From Massilia rhizosphaerae (GTDB lineage: Bacteria > Pseudomonadota > Gammaproteobacteria > Burkholderiales > Burkholderiaceae_D), in NCBI RefSeq assembly GCF_016093545.1, contig NZ_JADKYX010000004.1:310001-374000 (forward strand): a DNA stretch of 64,000 nucleotides, read 5' to 3'. This document shows positions 38,062 to 46,639 of the stretch, in pieces. Each line of letters begins with the position of its first letter. The first letter of the stretch is position 1. The notes under the pieces were generated by a model. It was not told the origin of the DNA, did no database searches, and was given only the letters and a program-made list of their open reading frames with translations. The position numbers and the translations under genes were made by a program.

Positions 38062-41000
38062 ATGACTTCATCGATCAAAAGAAGGCTGGGCGCGCTGCTG
38101 CTGGCGGCGGCCTGTTGCGGCACCGGAACCGCCGCGCCCACGCTGCCGCAAGTGGTGGCGGGCCAGGCCACCTTCAACCAGCAGGGCAACGTGTTCTCGA
38201 TCACGAACACGCCCGGCGCCATCATCAACTGGCAGAGTTTCAATATTCAAGCAGGCGAGATCACCCGCTTCATCCAGCAGAACGCCGGCAGCGCGGTGCT
38301 GAACCGCGTGCTGGGCCAGGATCCGACGAAGATTCTCGGCGCGCTGCAATCGAACGGCAAGGTCTTCCTGATCAACCCGAACGGCATCCTGTTCGGCCAG
38401 GGCGCGCGCGTGGACGTGAACGGCCTCGTCGCCTCCACGCTGAACATCAGCGACGCCGACTTCCAGGCCGGCCGCAAGCGCTTCCAGGCGGGAGCGACGG
38501 CGGGCGGCGTGCGCAACGACGGCACCATCGCGACGCCCGGCGGCGGCCAGGTTTTCCTGATCGCGCCCGACGTGCAGAACACGGGCATCATCACGGCGCC
38601 GGGTGGCGATGTGATCCTCGCGGCCGGGCACACCGTGCAACTGGTGGATTCGAGCGACCCGGACCTGCGCGTGGAACTCTCCGCGCCGGCCGGACAAGCC
38701 ATCAACCTGGGGCAGGTGATCGCGCAGGGCGGCCGCATCGGCATCTACGGCGCCCTCGTCAACCAGCGCGGCGTCGTCAACGCGGACAGCGCCGTGATGG
38801 GCGCGAACGGCCGCGTCATCCTGAAGGCCAGCCATCAAGTCGCGCTGGACGCCGGCAGCGTCACGCGCGCGTCCGGCACCGCGGGTGCGGACGGCGGCAC
38901 GGTCCAGGTGCTGGGCCCGCAGGTGGATGTCGCCGCCGGCGCGGGCATCGACGCGAGCGGCCGCAATGGCGGCGCGGTGCTCGTCGGCGGCGACTGGCAG
39001 GGTAGCGGCAACGTGCTGCGCGCGCAGCGGACGAGCGTCGCGGCGGGCGCCGTCATCCGCGCCGACGGCCATGCGGGCAACGGCGGCAAGGTCGTGCTGT
39101 GGTCCGACGGCGCGACGGGCGCGCACGGGACCGTGTCCGCGCGGGGCAGCGCGGCCGGCGGCGCGGTCGAAACGTCCGGGCACGTGCTGGACGTCGACGG
39201 CATCGCGGTCGACGCGGCGGGCGGCGCGGGCAAGAACGGCACGTGGCTGCTGGACCCGTACGACATCGAGGTGGTGGCGGGCGGCACGGCGAACGCGGAC
39301 GACGTGAAGACGCCGTCCGGCGGCACCGCGACGGGCCTCACGCGCGTCGCGCCGGCCACGCTGACGGCGGCCGGCACCGACGTCGTCCTGCAAGCGCAGC
39401 ACGACCTCACGGTCACGGACGCGCTGGACGCGGCCGGCAGCGTGCACGCGACGGCCGGCAACGACATCGCCGTCAATGCGCAGGTGAGTGCCGGCGGCGA
39501 CCTCGATTTCCGCGCCGGGAATGCGTTCGCGCTGGGCGCGGGCGGCACCCTGAAGACGGGGAATTACATCGACGTCAGCGCCAACCAGGTCACCTTGGCA
39601 GGCAACATCGCCGGCAATGGCCAGTTGCCGATCCTGACCTTGACGTCGGTCGACCCGACGCGCCCGATCAGCATCGGCACGGGCACGGGCAATGCCGGCG
39701 CGCTGGTGCTGGACGCGGCGGCGTTGCAGCGCCTGGGCGCCAACCTGTACGAGATCAACGTCGGCAACAGCGCGCACACGGGCGCCGTGACGGTCGACGG
39801 CACGCTGGCGACGGCGGCGAACGTCGTGCTGGAAAACGCCGGCGACATCCGGGTGGGCGCGGCCGTCGACCTGTCCGCGAACGCGGACAGCCGCTTCATC
39901 GCGAGCCAGTACGCGAGCGGAGGCCTGGTCGACATCGCGGGGGCCGTGACGGCGTCCAAGTCGATCCTGCTGCAGGGCGACCGCGTGAACATCGGCGCGC
40001 CGGTGTCCGCCGCCGGCGTCACGCTGCAGCCGAACAGCGCCGGCACGCCCATCACGATCGGCGGCGACGGCACGGCCGCCGGCCTCGCGATCGGGCAGGC
40101 GGCGCTCGCCAACGTGAACGCGAACGAACTCACCATCGGCGCCCTCGCGGGCGGCTGGGGCGGCATCGACGTCGCGGGGCCCACGACGCTCACGAGCGCG
40201 AAAGTGACGCTGGACGCCGGCGCCGGCGCGCTGTCGATCCGCTCGCCGTTGAACGCATCGGGCACGCTCGCGCTGGCCTCGGCGGTCGGCATTTACGAAA
40301 AAGACGCCGGTACCGTCGGCGCGGGCGCCGTGGCGCTGCGCGGCGGCCAGGTGGTGCTCACCGGCGCCAATGCGATCGGCACCCTGGCCGGCACCAGCGG
40401 CGCCGACCTGTTCCAGGTGACGACGACGGGCGACCTGCACATCGGCAGCGTCGACGGACTGGCCGGCGTCGCCGCGCCGGGCGCCAGCCTGCAATTCATC
40501 AGCGGCGGCGCGTTGACGCTGGACGCGGGCGTGTCCGGCGGCGCCGGCGCCACCCTGGACGCGGCGGGCATCGCGGGCAACGGCGTGCTGCGGGCGGCCA
40601 CGCTGACCCTGACGTCCAGCGCCGGCATCGGTGCGACGGCAAACCCGCTCAAGACCCGCACCGGCACGCTGACGGCATCCAACAAGGGCACGGGCAGCCA
40701 CATCATCAACGTCGCCAACGCCGGTCCCCTCGTGCTCGCCCGGGCCGTGCAGGACGGCACCGGCAACGGCGGCGCGATCGCGATCGACAGCGTGGGCGGC
40801 ATGACCGTGCCGGCCGGCGACGAAGTCCGCACGAGCAGCGGCGACATCGGCTTGACGACGCACAGCCCGCTCACCATCGAGGGCAGCGTGACGACGACGA
40901 GCGGCAACGTGCGCCTGCTGGCGGACAACGGCGGCGCCCTCACGATCGCCACCGGCGCCCGCGTGTCGTCCAGCACCGGCAACGTCAGCATCACGGGCGG

Positions 41001-42066
41001 CACGACGCAGATCGCGGCCGACACCGTCGCCGTATCGAGTCCGGACAAGCTGCAGGTCACGGCCACGAGCACGGACAGCGGACCGCCGCCGCCGCCGCCC
41101 GCGCCGCCGACGCTCGACGCCTGCCTCGCCGACCGCACCGTCGCCGGCTGCGGCCCCGTGCTGGACGCCGCGCTGCAGGCCTGCGTGGCCGATCCGTCCG
41201 GCCCGCGTTGCGGCGCGGTGCTGCCGACGTATGCCACCTGCGCGGCCCAGCCCACGACGGCCGGCTGCGCGCCCGTGATCAAGGAACACGACGCCATCAC
41301 GGCCTGTATCGCCGACCCGACGGCGCCGGGCTGCGCGGCGACCTTGCCGCCGTTGGACCAGTGCCGCGCGGACGGCAGCGTGTACGGCTGCGCGCCCGTG
41401 CTGGCGCGGGCCCGCTTCGACGCCTGCCTCGTCAATCCGTCCGGCGCCGGCTGTGGCGACGTCCTGCCCAAGCTGGACGTGTGCAAGCTGACGCCGTCGC
41501 TCGAGGGCTGCACGCAGGTGCTGGCGCTGGGCTTCCAGGCTTGCCTGGCGAATCCGCACGATCCGAGCTGCGGCGGCATCCTGCCGACGCTGACGCAATG
41601 CCAGGGCAACAGCACGCTGCCCGGCTGCGACGTCGTGCTGCCCACGCTGGCCCAATGCATCGGCAGTCCGAGCCTGCAGGGCTGCGACGTGCGCCTGCCG
41701 ACGCTGGCCGTGTGCGCGGCGGCGCCCGCGACGGCCGGCTGCGAGGCGGTGCTGCCGACGGCATCGTTCTGCAGCACGCACCCGGGCGACGCCAGCTGCG
41801 TGACGTTCAGCGGCAGCGGCGGCGCCGGCCAGAACGCGCAGGGCACGCCGGTGGCCAAGGCGGTGCAGACGACCGTCCAACTCATCAACACGGCGGCGCC
41901 CGCCATCGCACCGCAGATCGCTGCCGCCGCCGGTTCCGGTGGGGCGGGCAAGAGCGACGACGACGCGTCGGCCGTCAAGCCGGGCGAGCGCCTGTCCGGC
42001 CCGGCGCAGGCGGAACAATCTGGAGTCAAGAATGAAAAACCAGCGACCAAACTGTACTGCAATTGA
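38062..42066 (+). CDS. TpsA filamentous hemagglutinin-like exoprotein with cysteine-repeat tail
   Basis: The 1334-residue protein has a signal peptide (about 1-25), a TPS secretion domain (about 26-270; NPNGILFG at 105-112, VNGLVASTLNI after it), and a long Gly/Ala/Thr-rich beta-helix region (to about 1005). A poly-proline hinge then leads to 12 C-x8-C units (residues 1021-1246), followed by a short tail ending KLYCN. It is presumably exported by the adjacent TpsB and acts as a surface adhesin or cell-contact protein; there is no CdiA-type toxin end. The last 35 bases overlap the FecR gene. Confidence 0.9.
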   Translation: MTSSIKRRLGALLLAAACCGTGTAAPTLPQVVAGQATFNQQGNVFSITNTPGAIINWQSFNIQAGEITRFIQQNAGSAVLNRVLGQDPTKILGALQSNGKVFLINPNGILFGQGARVDVNGLVASTLNISDADFQAGRKRFQAGATAGGVRNDGTIATPGGGQVFLIAPDVQNTGIITAPGGDVILAAGHTVQLVDSSDPDLRVELSAPAGQAINLGQVIAQGGRIGIYGALVNQRGVVNADSAVMGANGRVILKASHQVALDAGSVTRASGTAGADGGTVQVLGPQVDVAAGAGIDASGRNGGAVLVGGDWQGSGNVLRAQRTSVAAGAVIRADGHAGNGGKVVLWSDGATGAHGTVSARGSAAGGAVETSGHVLDVDGIAVDAAGGAGKNGTWLLDPYDIEVVAGGTANADDVKTPSGGTATGLTRVAPATLTAAGTDVVLQAQHDLTVTDALDAAGSVHATAGNDIAVNAQVSAGGDLDFRAGNAFALGAGGTLKTGNYIDVSANQVTLAGNIAGNGQLPILTLTSVDPTRPISIGTGTGNAGALVLDAAALQRLGANLYEINVGNSAHTGAVTVDGTLATAANVVLENAGDIRVGAAVDLSANADSRFIASQYASGGLVDIAGAVTASKSILLQGDRVNIGAPVSAAGVTLQPNSAGTPITIGGDGTAAGLAIGQAALANVNANELTIGALAGGWGGIDVAGPTTLTSAKVTLDAGAGALSIRSPLNASGTLALASAVGIYEKDAGTVGAGAVALRGGQVVLTGANAIGTLAGTSGADLFQVTTTGDLHIGSVDGLAGVAAPGASLQFISGGALTLDAGVSGGAGATLDAAGIAGNGVLRAATLTLTSSAGIGATANPLKTRTGTLTASNKGTGSHIINVANAGPLVLARAVQDGTGNGGAIAIDSVGGMTVPAGDEVRTSSGDIGLTTHSPLTIEGSVTTTSGNVRLLADNGGALTIATGARVSSSTGNVSITGGTTQIAADTVAVSSPDKLQVTATSTDSGPPPPPPAPPTLDACLADRTVAGCGPVLDAALQACVADPSGPRCGAVLPTYATCAAQPTTAGCAPVIKEHDAITACIADPTAPGCAATLPPLDQCRADGSVYGCAPVLARARFDACLVNPSGAGCGDVLPKLDVCKLTPSLEGCTQVLALGFQACLANPHDPSCGGILPTLTQCQGNSTLPGCDVVLPTLAQCIGSPSLQGCDVRLPTLAVCAAAPATAGCEAVLPTASFCSTHPGDASCVTFSGSGGAGQNAQGTPVAKAVQTTVQLINTAAPAIAPQIAAAAGSGGAGKSDDDASAVKPGERLSGPAQAEQSGVKNEKPATKLYCN
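41122..41799 (+). repeat. twelve C-x8-C repeats encoded in tpsA
   Basis: Twelve units, each with two cysteines exactly eight residues apart and spaced about 19-20 residues on average, run from CLADRTVAGC to CSTHPGDASC. Between units a VLP or ILP-like turn recurs (GCAPVL, GCDVVLPTLAQC). No unit is identical to another at the DNA level, so the array is old and selected rather than a recent slippage product. Confidence 0.85.
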
Positions 42067-42826
42067 GGCGCTGGCCCGGGGCGTGCTGTGCGCCGTGCTG
42101 CTGCTGGCCGGCGGCGCGGCGTGGGCGGGCCAGGTCGTGGGCGTCGTCGCGCACCTGAGCGGACCGCTCATGGACCGCAAGGCCGACGGCACCGTCAAGG
42201 TGCTGGCCGTCAAATCGGAAGTCGAAAGCGGCGACACGCTCGTGACGGAGAAGAACACCTACGCGCAGATCCGCTTCATCGACAACGGCGAGATCACGCT
42301 GCGTCCCGGCACCACCTTCAAGATCGACAACTTCGCGTACCAGGCGGACAAGCCGGAAGGCGACAGCGCCGCGTTCAGCCTGTTGAAGGGCGGCCTGCGC
42401 TCGATCACGGGTCTGCTGGGCAAGCGCAACAAGGAGAAGTTCTCGCTCAAGACGCCGACGGCCACGATCGGCATCCGCGGCACGACCTTCATCGCGCAAT
42501 GGGTCGAGGCGCCCGTCGGGGCGCCTGCGCCGCCGTCGCTCCAGGCGGCGACGGCGCCGACGTTGCCCGTGCCAGGCCTGGCGCCGGGCCTGCACGTGGC
42601 GGTGCTGGAGGGGATGATCGTCGTGACGAACGCCGGCGGCGCGCAGAATTTCCCGGCCGGCCAATTCGGCTTCGTGCCGAGCTTGACCCAGCCGGCCATC
42701 GTCGTGCCCAGGAACCCGGGCCTGCAGTTCGCGCCACCGCCGACGTTCACCGGCAACAGCGGCGGGCCGCTCGCGTCGGAGGGCGCGGCGGCGCAGCGCG
42801 ACAAGGTCGACTGCATCGTCCGCTAA
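42032..42826 (+). CDS. secreted FecR-domain protein
   Basis: The 264-residue protein has a signal peptide (about 1-31, ending GAAWAG) and a FecR domain (about 35-155, with ESGDTLVTEKNTYAQIRF, LRPGTTFKID and ATIGIRGTTF). It lacks the cytosolic N-terminal region and membrane helix of the iron-signalling anti-sigma FecR, so it is a secreted FecR-fold protein, not a sigma regulator in the FecI sense. The C-terminal 90 residues are Pro/Ala-rich. Its ATG lies inside the end of tpsA (35-base overlap), so both are co-translated. Confidence 0.85.
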   Translation: MKNQRPNCTAIEALARGVLCAVLLLAGGAAWAGQVVGVVAHLSGPLMDRKADGTVKVLAVKSEVESGDTLVTEKNTYAQIRFIDNGEITLRPGTTFKIDNFAYQADKPEGDSAAFSLLKGGLRSITGLLGKRNKEKFSLKTPTATIGIRGTTFIAQWVEAPVGAPAPPSLQAATAPTLPVPGLAPGLHVAVLEGMIVVTNAGGAQNFPAGQFGFVPSLTQPAIVVPRNPGLQFAPPPTFTGNSGGPLASEGAAAQRDKVDCIVR

Positions 42827-42841
42827 CCCGACAATTCGGAC

Positions 42842-43057
42842 AATTCGGGGTCAGAGCACATTTGGGCGAAAATTCGGGGTCAGAGCACTTTTTGGAACAT
42901 GATCCTTGAAGTAAGTTTGCATGACGGTGGCTGCCAGCCCGGGCCTGCGCATCCCGATATGCCCGCGTGCCGGGCTGGGTGTTACCGGTTTTTATGCGTT
43001 TAAAACATTGAGCCGAAAAATGCTCTGACCCCGAATTAGTGCTCTGACCCCGAATTA
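42842..43057. repeat. GGGGTCAGAGC repeat element, copy 4
   Basis: Two direct copies (GGGGTCAGAGCAC at 42847-42859 and 42876-42888) face two inverted copies (TGCTCTGACCCC at 43021-43032 and GTGCTCTGACCCC at 43039-43051), each bordered by AATTC/GAATT. The core contains a further hairpin, CCAGCCCGG (42934-42942) with CCGGGCTGG (42970-42978). The element lies between the FecR gene and the phoH terminator. Confidence 0.9.
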
Positions 43058-43093
43058 AAAAAGCCTGTGCACCTTTCGGCGCACAGGCTTTTT
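43057..43093 (-). terminator. intrinsic terminator of the PIN-PhoH gene
   Basis: AAAAAGCCTGTGC (43058-43070) pairs perfectly with GCACAGGCTTTTT (43081-43093) around a 10-base loop. It works in either direction, but the minus-strand gene ends only 18 bases away and has a T run beyond the stem. Confidence 0.8.
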
Positions 43094-43111
43094 GTTTGGG
43101 CGGTCGGGGCG

Positions 43112-44929
43112 TTACAGGACGTCGCTCGCGTGGTCCGCCAGGCGCGAACGTTCGCCGCGCGCGAGGGTCACGTGGCCGCTGTGGCTCCAGCCCTTGAAGC
43201 GGTCGACCACGTACGTCAGGCCGCTCGAGCCCTCCGTCAGGTATGGCGTGTCGATCTGCGCGATGTTGCCCAGGCAGAGGATCTTCGTGCCCGGACCCGC
43301 GCGCGTGACGAGCGTCTTCATCTGCTTCGGCGTCAGGTTCTGCGCCTCGTCGATGATGAGGAATTTGTTGACGAACGTGCGGCCGCGCATGAAGTTCAGC
43401 GACTTGATCTTGATGCGCGAGCGGATCAGGTCCTGCGTGGCCGCGCGGCCCCAGTCGCCGGCGTCGCCGTCGGACTTCATCAGCACTTCCAGGTTGTCGT
43501 CGAAGGCGCCCATCCACGGCGACATCTTTTCTTCCTCCGTGCCGGGCAGGAAGCCGATGTCTTCGCCGACGGGCACCGTCACGCGGGTGACGATGATCTC
43601 GTTGTAGACCTTCGTCTCCAGCACCTGCGCCAGACCCGCCGCCAGCGCCAGCAGCGTCTTGCCCGTGCCGGCCTGGCCGAGCAGGGTGATGAAGTCGACG
43701 TCCGGATTCATGAGGAGGTTCAGCGCGAAATTCTGCTCGCGGTTGCGCGCCGTGATGCCCCACACATTGTTCTTGTTGCTGGAATAGTCGCGCAGGGTCT
43801 GCAGCACGGCCGTCCTGCCGTTGATCTGCTTGACCTGGGCGTACAGCGGCGCTTCGCCGTTCTTCGGTTCCAGGTACACGAACTGGTTCACGAGCAGCGA
43901 CGGCACCAGCGGGCCGGTCACGCGGTAGAACGTGGACGAGTAGCCGCCCTTGATCTCCTGCCACGATTCGACGCCCTTGCCGTGCTTGGCCCAGAAGTCG
44001 TCCGGCAGCTGGACGATGCCCGAGTACAGCAGGTCGGTGTCTTCCAGCACGTGGTCGTTGAAATAGTCTTCCGCGGCGAGGCCCAGCGCGCGGGCCTTGA
44101 TCCGCATATTGATGTCCTTGGACACCAGTACGATCGCGCGGCCCGGCTGCTCGGCCTCCAGCGCGCGCACGACGCCGAGGATCTGGTTGTCGGCCTTGCC
44201 GGACGGGAGACCCTCGGGCAGGGCGGCGCCGTTCAGGCGCGTCTGGAAGTGCAGGCGGCCCTTCGCGTCCTTGTTGCCCAGCTTGGCCAGCGGGATGCCG
44301 GTCTCGATGGCGTCGTCGTCGACGTTGGCGATCAGCGCGTCCAGGGTGCGCGAGACCTGGCGTGCGTTGCGCGCGACTTCCGACATGCCCTTCTTGTGGT
44401 TGTCGAGTTCTTCCAGCGTCATCATCGGCAGGTAGACGTCGTGTTCCTCGAAGCGGAACAGCGACGTCGGGTCGTGCATCAGCACGTTCGTGTCGAGCAC
44501 GAACACCTTCGTCGTGCCCGAGGAATCGGCCTTGCGGCTCGCCTGCGACTTGACGTTGACTTCGACCGGCTTGTGTTTGGCCGGATGCGGTTCGTTCATG
44601 TCCGTTTCGCGCAGCTTGGCCGTGGCGGGCGCCGCCTTCGCCTTGCCGCGCTTGGCGGGTTTTTCCTCGGGCGCCGGGACGGGCACGGTTGCCGGCGCGG
44701 CGGCAGGCTTGTCTTCGCGCGCGGGCGCTTCGGCCAGCAGCGCGGCCTTCGACTTGCGCGGCTTCGCGGCCTTGGGCGCGGGCACGGCCGGGCCGCTGAT
44801 CAGGTCTTCGACGGGGTCGTTTTCCGCTTTCGCGGCTGCGCGCACGGGCGTCTTGCCCGGTTCGGCCCTCGGATAATCCTTGGCCAGCAGGATGGTTGCC
44901 GGCTTGGTGGGGAGTTTAGGCAGTGGCAT
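43112..44929 (-). CDS. PIN-domain PhoH-family ATPase (PhoH2 type)
   Basis: PhoH2 proteins join a PIN ribonuclease domain to a PhoH helicase-like ATPase and unwind and cut RNA. The 605-residue protein has a low-complexity Lys/Ala/Pro-rich N-terminus (about 1-135), a PIN domain (about 140-275, opening VFVLDTNVLMHDP) and a PhoH ATPase (about 360-600, Walker A GQAGTGKT, then FLIIDEAQNLTP). The low-complexity lead may be partly untranslated if the start is the internal methionine in MNEPHPAKH, about residue 110. It is a single gene with its own terminator; the 222 bases upstream hold no other gene. Confidence 0.9.
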   Translation of the reverse strand: MPLPKLPTKPATILLAKDYPRAEPGKTPVRAAAKAENDPVEDLISGPAVPAPKAAKPRKSKAALLAEAPAREDKPAAAPATVPVPAPEEKPAKRGKAKAAPATAKLRETDMNEPHPAKHKPVEVNVKSQASRKADSSGTTKVFVLDTNVLMHDPTSLFRFEEHDVYLPMMTLEELDNHKKGMSEVARNARQVSRTLDALIANVDDDAIETGIPLAKLGNKDAKGRLHFQTRLNGAALPEGLPSGKADNQILGVVRALEAEQPGRAIVLVSKDINMRIKARALGLAAEDYFNDHVLEDTDLLYSGIVQLPDDFWAKHGKGVESWQEIKGGYSSTFYRVTGPLVPSLLVNQFVYLEPKNGEAPLYAQVKQINGRTAVLQTLRDYSSNKNNVWGITARNREQNFALNLLMNPDVDFITLLGQAGTGKTLLALAAGLAQVLETKVYNEIIVTRVTVPVGEDIGFLPGTEEEKMSPWMGAFDDNLEVLMKSDGDAGDWGRAATQDLIRSRIKIKSLNFMRGRTFVNKFLIIDEAQNLTPKQMKTLVTRAGPGTKILCLGNIAQIDTPYLTEGSSGLTYVVDRFKGWSHSGHVTLARGERSRLADHASDVL

Positions 44930-45151
44930 CAGGTTCTCAATCTAGAAAAAAGTCGGAAAAACGCATCGCGCGACGCGCGCGCGCCGCCGGGCGGACAGAT
45001 GCAACTGGGAGGAGCTGCGAGGCGCCGGCCGGCCCGGACCCGGGCCCTGGCCGGCAGCCAGATTGGAATGATGCGGTGAGGTAAAACAGTGACTCAAAAT
45101 AGGCGAACGCTCGGCAAAAGGTTTGTCAGAGAACCATCGCCAGCCCGCTCT

Positions 45152-45685
45152 TCAAGGCTGGCTTTTCAGGAATTCCAGCACTTCATTCACGTGATCATTG
45201 ACTTTCACGCCACGCCATTCTTTCACCAACTTACCGTCAGCGTCAATGACAAACGTACTGCGCTCCACCCCACGCACTTTTTTGCCATACATGTTCTTCA
45301 TTTTCATCACGTCGAACTGCGTGCACACGGCTTCGTCCGGGTCCGAGATCAGGTCGAACGGCAGCCCCAGCTTGGCCTTGAAGCCTTCGTGCGAGCGCAG
45401 GGAATCGCGGCTGATGCCGTAGACGGCGGCGCCCAACGCCTTGAATTCGTCGTAGCGGTCGCGGAAGTTCATCGCTTCCGTCGTGCAACCGGGGGTATTG
45501 TCTTTGGGATAGAAGTACAGCACCGTGTAGCGCGCGGGACGACCGTTCAGCTCGAAGGTCTGGTCGCCCGTCATCGGCGCACTGAAGTTGGCTAAAGGTG
45601 CTGCGCTTGGGCTTTCGGCCACGATTTCTCCTGTCTCGCGGCCTGGCACCGCGTTTTTACCGCGGCCTTCAAGCCGCGTGCTCAT
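45152..45685 (-). CDS. bcp: peroxiredoxin, Bcp/PrxQ family
   Basis: Bcp reduces hydrogen and organic peroxides with thioredoxin. The 177-residue protein has the peroxidatic cysteine C67 in KDNTPGCTTEA. The resolving cysteine five residues later, usual in E. coli Bcp, is replaced by asparagine or methionine positions here; the only other cysteine is C121 (EAVCTQFDV), so it is either a 1-Cys enzyme or uses C121. The first 30 residues are an atypical extension. Its ATG overlaps the arnD stop (ATGA, 45682-45685), making it the last gene of the arn operon. Confidence 0.92.
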   Translation of the reverse strand: MSTRLEGRGKNAVPGRETGEIVAESPSAAPLANFSAPMTGDQTFELNGRPARYTVLYFYPKDNTPGCTTEAMNFRDRYDEFKALGAAVYGISRDSLRSHEGFKAKLGLPFDLISDPDEAVCTQFDVMKMKNMYGKKVRGVERSTFVIDADGKLVKEWRGVKVNDHVNEVLEFLKSQP

Positions 45686-46623
45686 TTCATCGTATCAAGG
45701 ATGATCAGTTCGCCCGATCGCCCCGGTAGTTCGCCCCACTGGACCGGATATTCCGGCAGCGGCATGGCTTTTATCTTCTCATAATAGTCCGCCATCGAGG
45801 CAAGTTGGTAACCTTGGGCTTTCCAACCCGACAACAGCTGCTCGAATATGGGGGCGAGTTTCTGTCCTTCAAGCTCCGCGTGCAAGGTATACACGTGGTC
45901 GCGTTTCGGGTCCGCCGTCAGTTTGAGCAGGTGGGCCGCGATATTGTTCTCGTCGATGACGGTGCCGTCGATCGTGCGGCCCAGCAGCTCGTCCAGCGTG
46001 GGCAAGGTGGTCGGCATCTGGATGTGCGACAGGCCCCGGTAGCGGTACGGCCCCGCCTGCGGATCGGCCAGCGCGCCGTCGTCGCGCAACTGGGCCCGGC
46101 CGTCCGACGCGTAGCGGTAGCCGACCGTGTCGTGGCGCGCGAACGCGTGCGGGTTCATCTGCCAGCCGGCCGCGCCGAACGTGTGCGGCGCCTCGCCGAA
46201 CACTTGCGCGTAGCGCTGCTCGCTCTTCTTCATCACGCGGTCCGTCCAGGCCGTGTCGCGGCCGCGGACGTTGTCCTGCCACCAGACGTGGTCCCACGTG
46301 TGGATGCCGCATTCGAAGCCGGCGTCGCGTACCGCGCGCATCTCGGCGGCGGTCTTCGCGCCGATGTCGGGGCCGGGGAGCAGCACGCCGTACATCAGCG
46401 TCTTGAAGCCGTAGTGCTCCACGACGGACGTGCGCGACACTTTCTGAAAGAAGCCGGGACGCAGCGCGCGCCGCATCGCCCAGCCCGTGTGGTCGGGACC
46501 CAGCGCGAACAGGAACGTCGCGCCGGCCCCGTGCGCGGTCAGCATGCGCACGAGGTTCGGCACGCCTTCGCGCGTGCCGCGGTAGGTGTCGACGTCGATC
46601 TTGAGGACGAGCAGCGGTACCAA
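45682..46623 (-). CDS. arnD: 4-deoxy-4-formamido-L-arabinose-phosphoundecaprenol deformylase
   Basis: ArnD removes the formyl group from undecaprenyl-phosphate-linked 4-formamido-arabinose. The 313-residue polysaccharide-deacetylase-fold protein has the family opening LVLKIDVDTYRGTREGVP, the metal-site histidines in FECGIHTWDHVWWQ, and GYRYASDGRA. Its neighbours on both sides belong to the same pathway. It begins 16 bases after the dehydrogenase gene and overlaps bcp. Confidence 0.93.
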   Translation of the reverse strand: MVPLLVLKIDVDTYRGTREGVPNLVRMLTAHGAGATFLFALGPDHTGWAMRRALRPGFFQKVSRTSVVEHYGFKTLMYGVLLPGPDIGAKTAAEMRAVRDAGFECGIHTWDHVWWQDNVRGRDTAWTDRVMKKSEQRYAQVFGEAPHTFGAAGWQMNPHAFARHDTVGYRYASDGRAQLRDDGALADPQAGPYRYRGLSHIQMPTTLPTLDELLGRTIDGTVIDENNIAAHLLKLTADPKRDHVYTLHAELEGQKLAPIFEQLLSGWKAQGYQLASMADYYEKIKAMPLPEYPVQWGELPGRSGELIILDTMK

Positions 46624-46639
46624 GGCGTATCCTCTGCTG

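Noticed and set aside
38068..42258. Minus-strand open frame of 1396 codons opposite tpsA
   Set aside because: Arg/Ala/Val-rich shadow of a GC-rich gene; no ribosome site or domain, and the plus strand has a complete TpsA.
42032..42826. FecR gene as part of a FecI-FecR iron-signalling unit
   Set aside because: No sigma factor or TonB receptor is near, and the protein has a cleavable signal peptide instead of a cytosolic N-terminus and membrane helix.
31287..43057. The cluster as an anti-phage or contact-inhibition (CDI) system
   Set aside because: TpsA has no C-terminal toxin domain, no immunity gene follows, and no nuclease or defence effector domain was seen.
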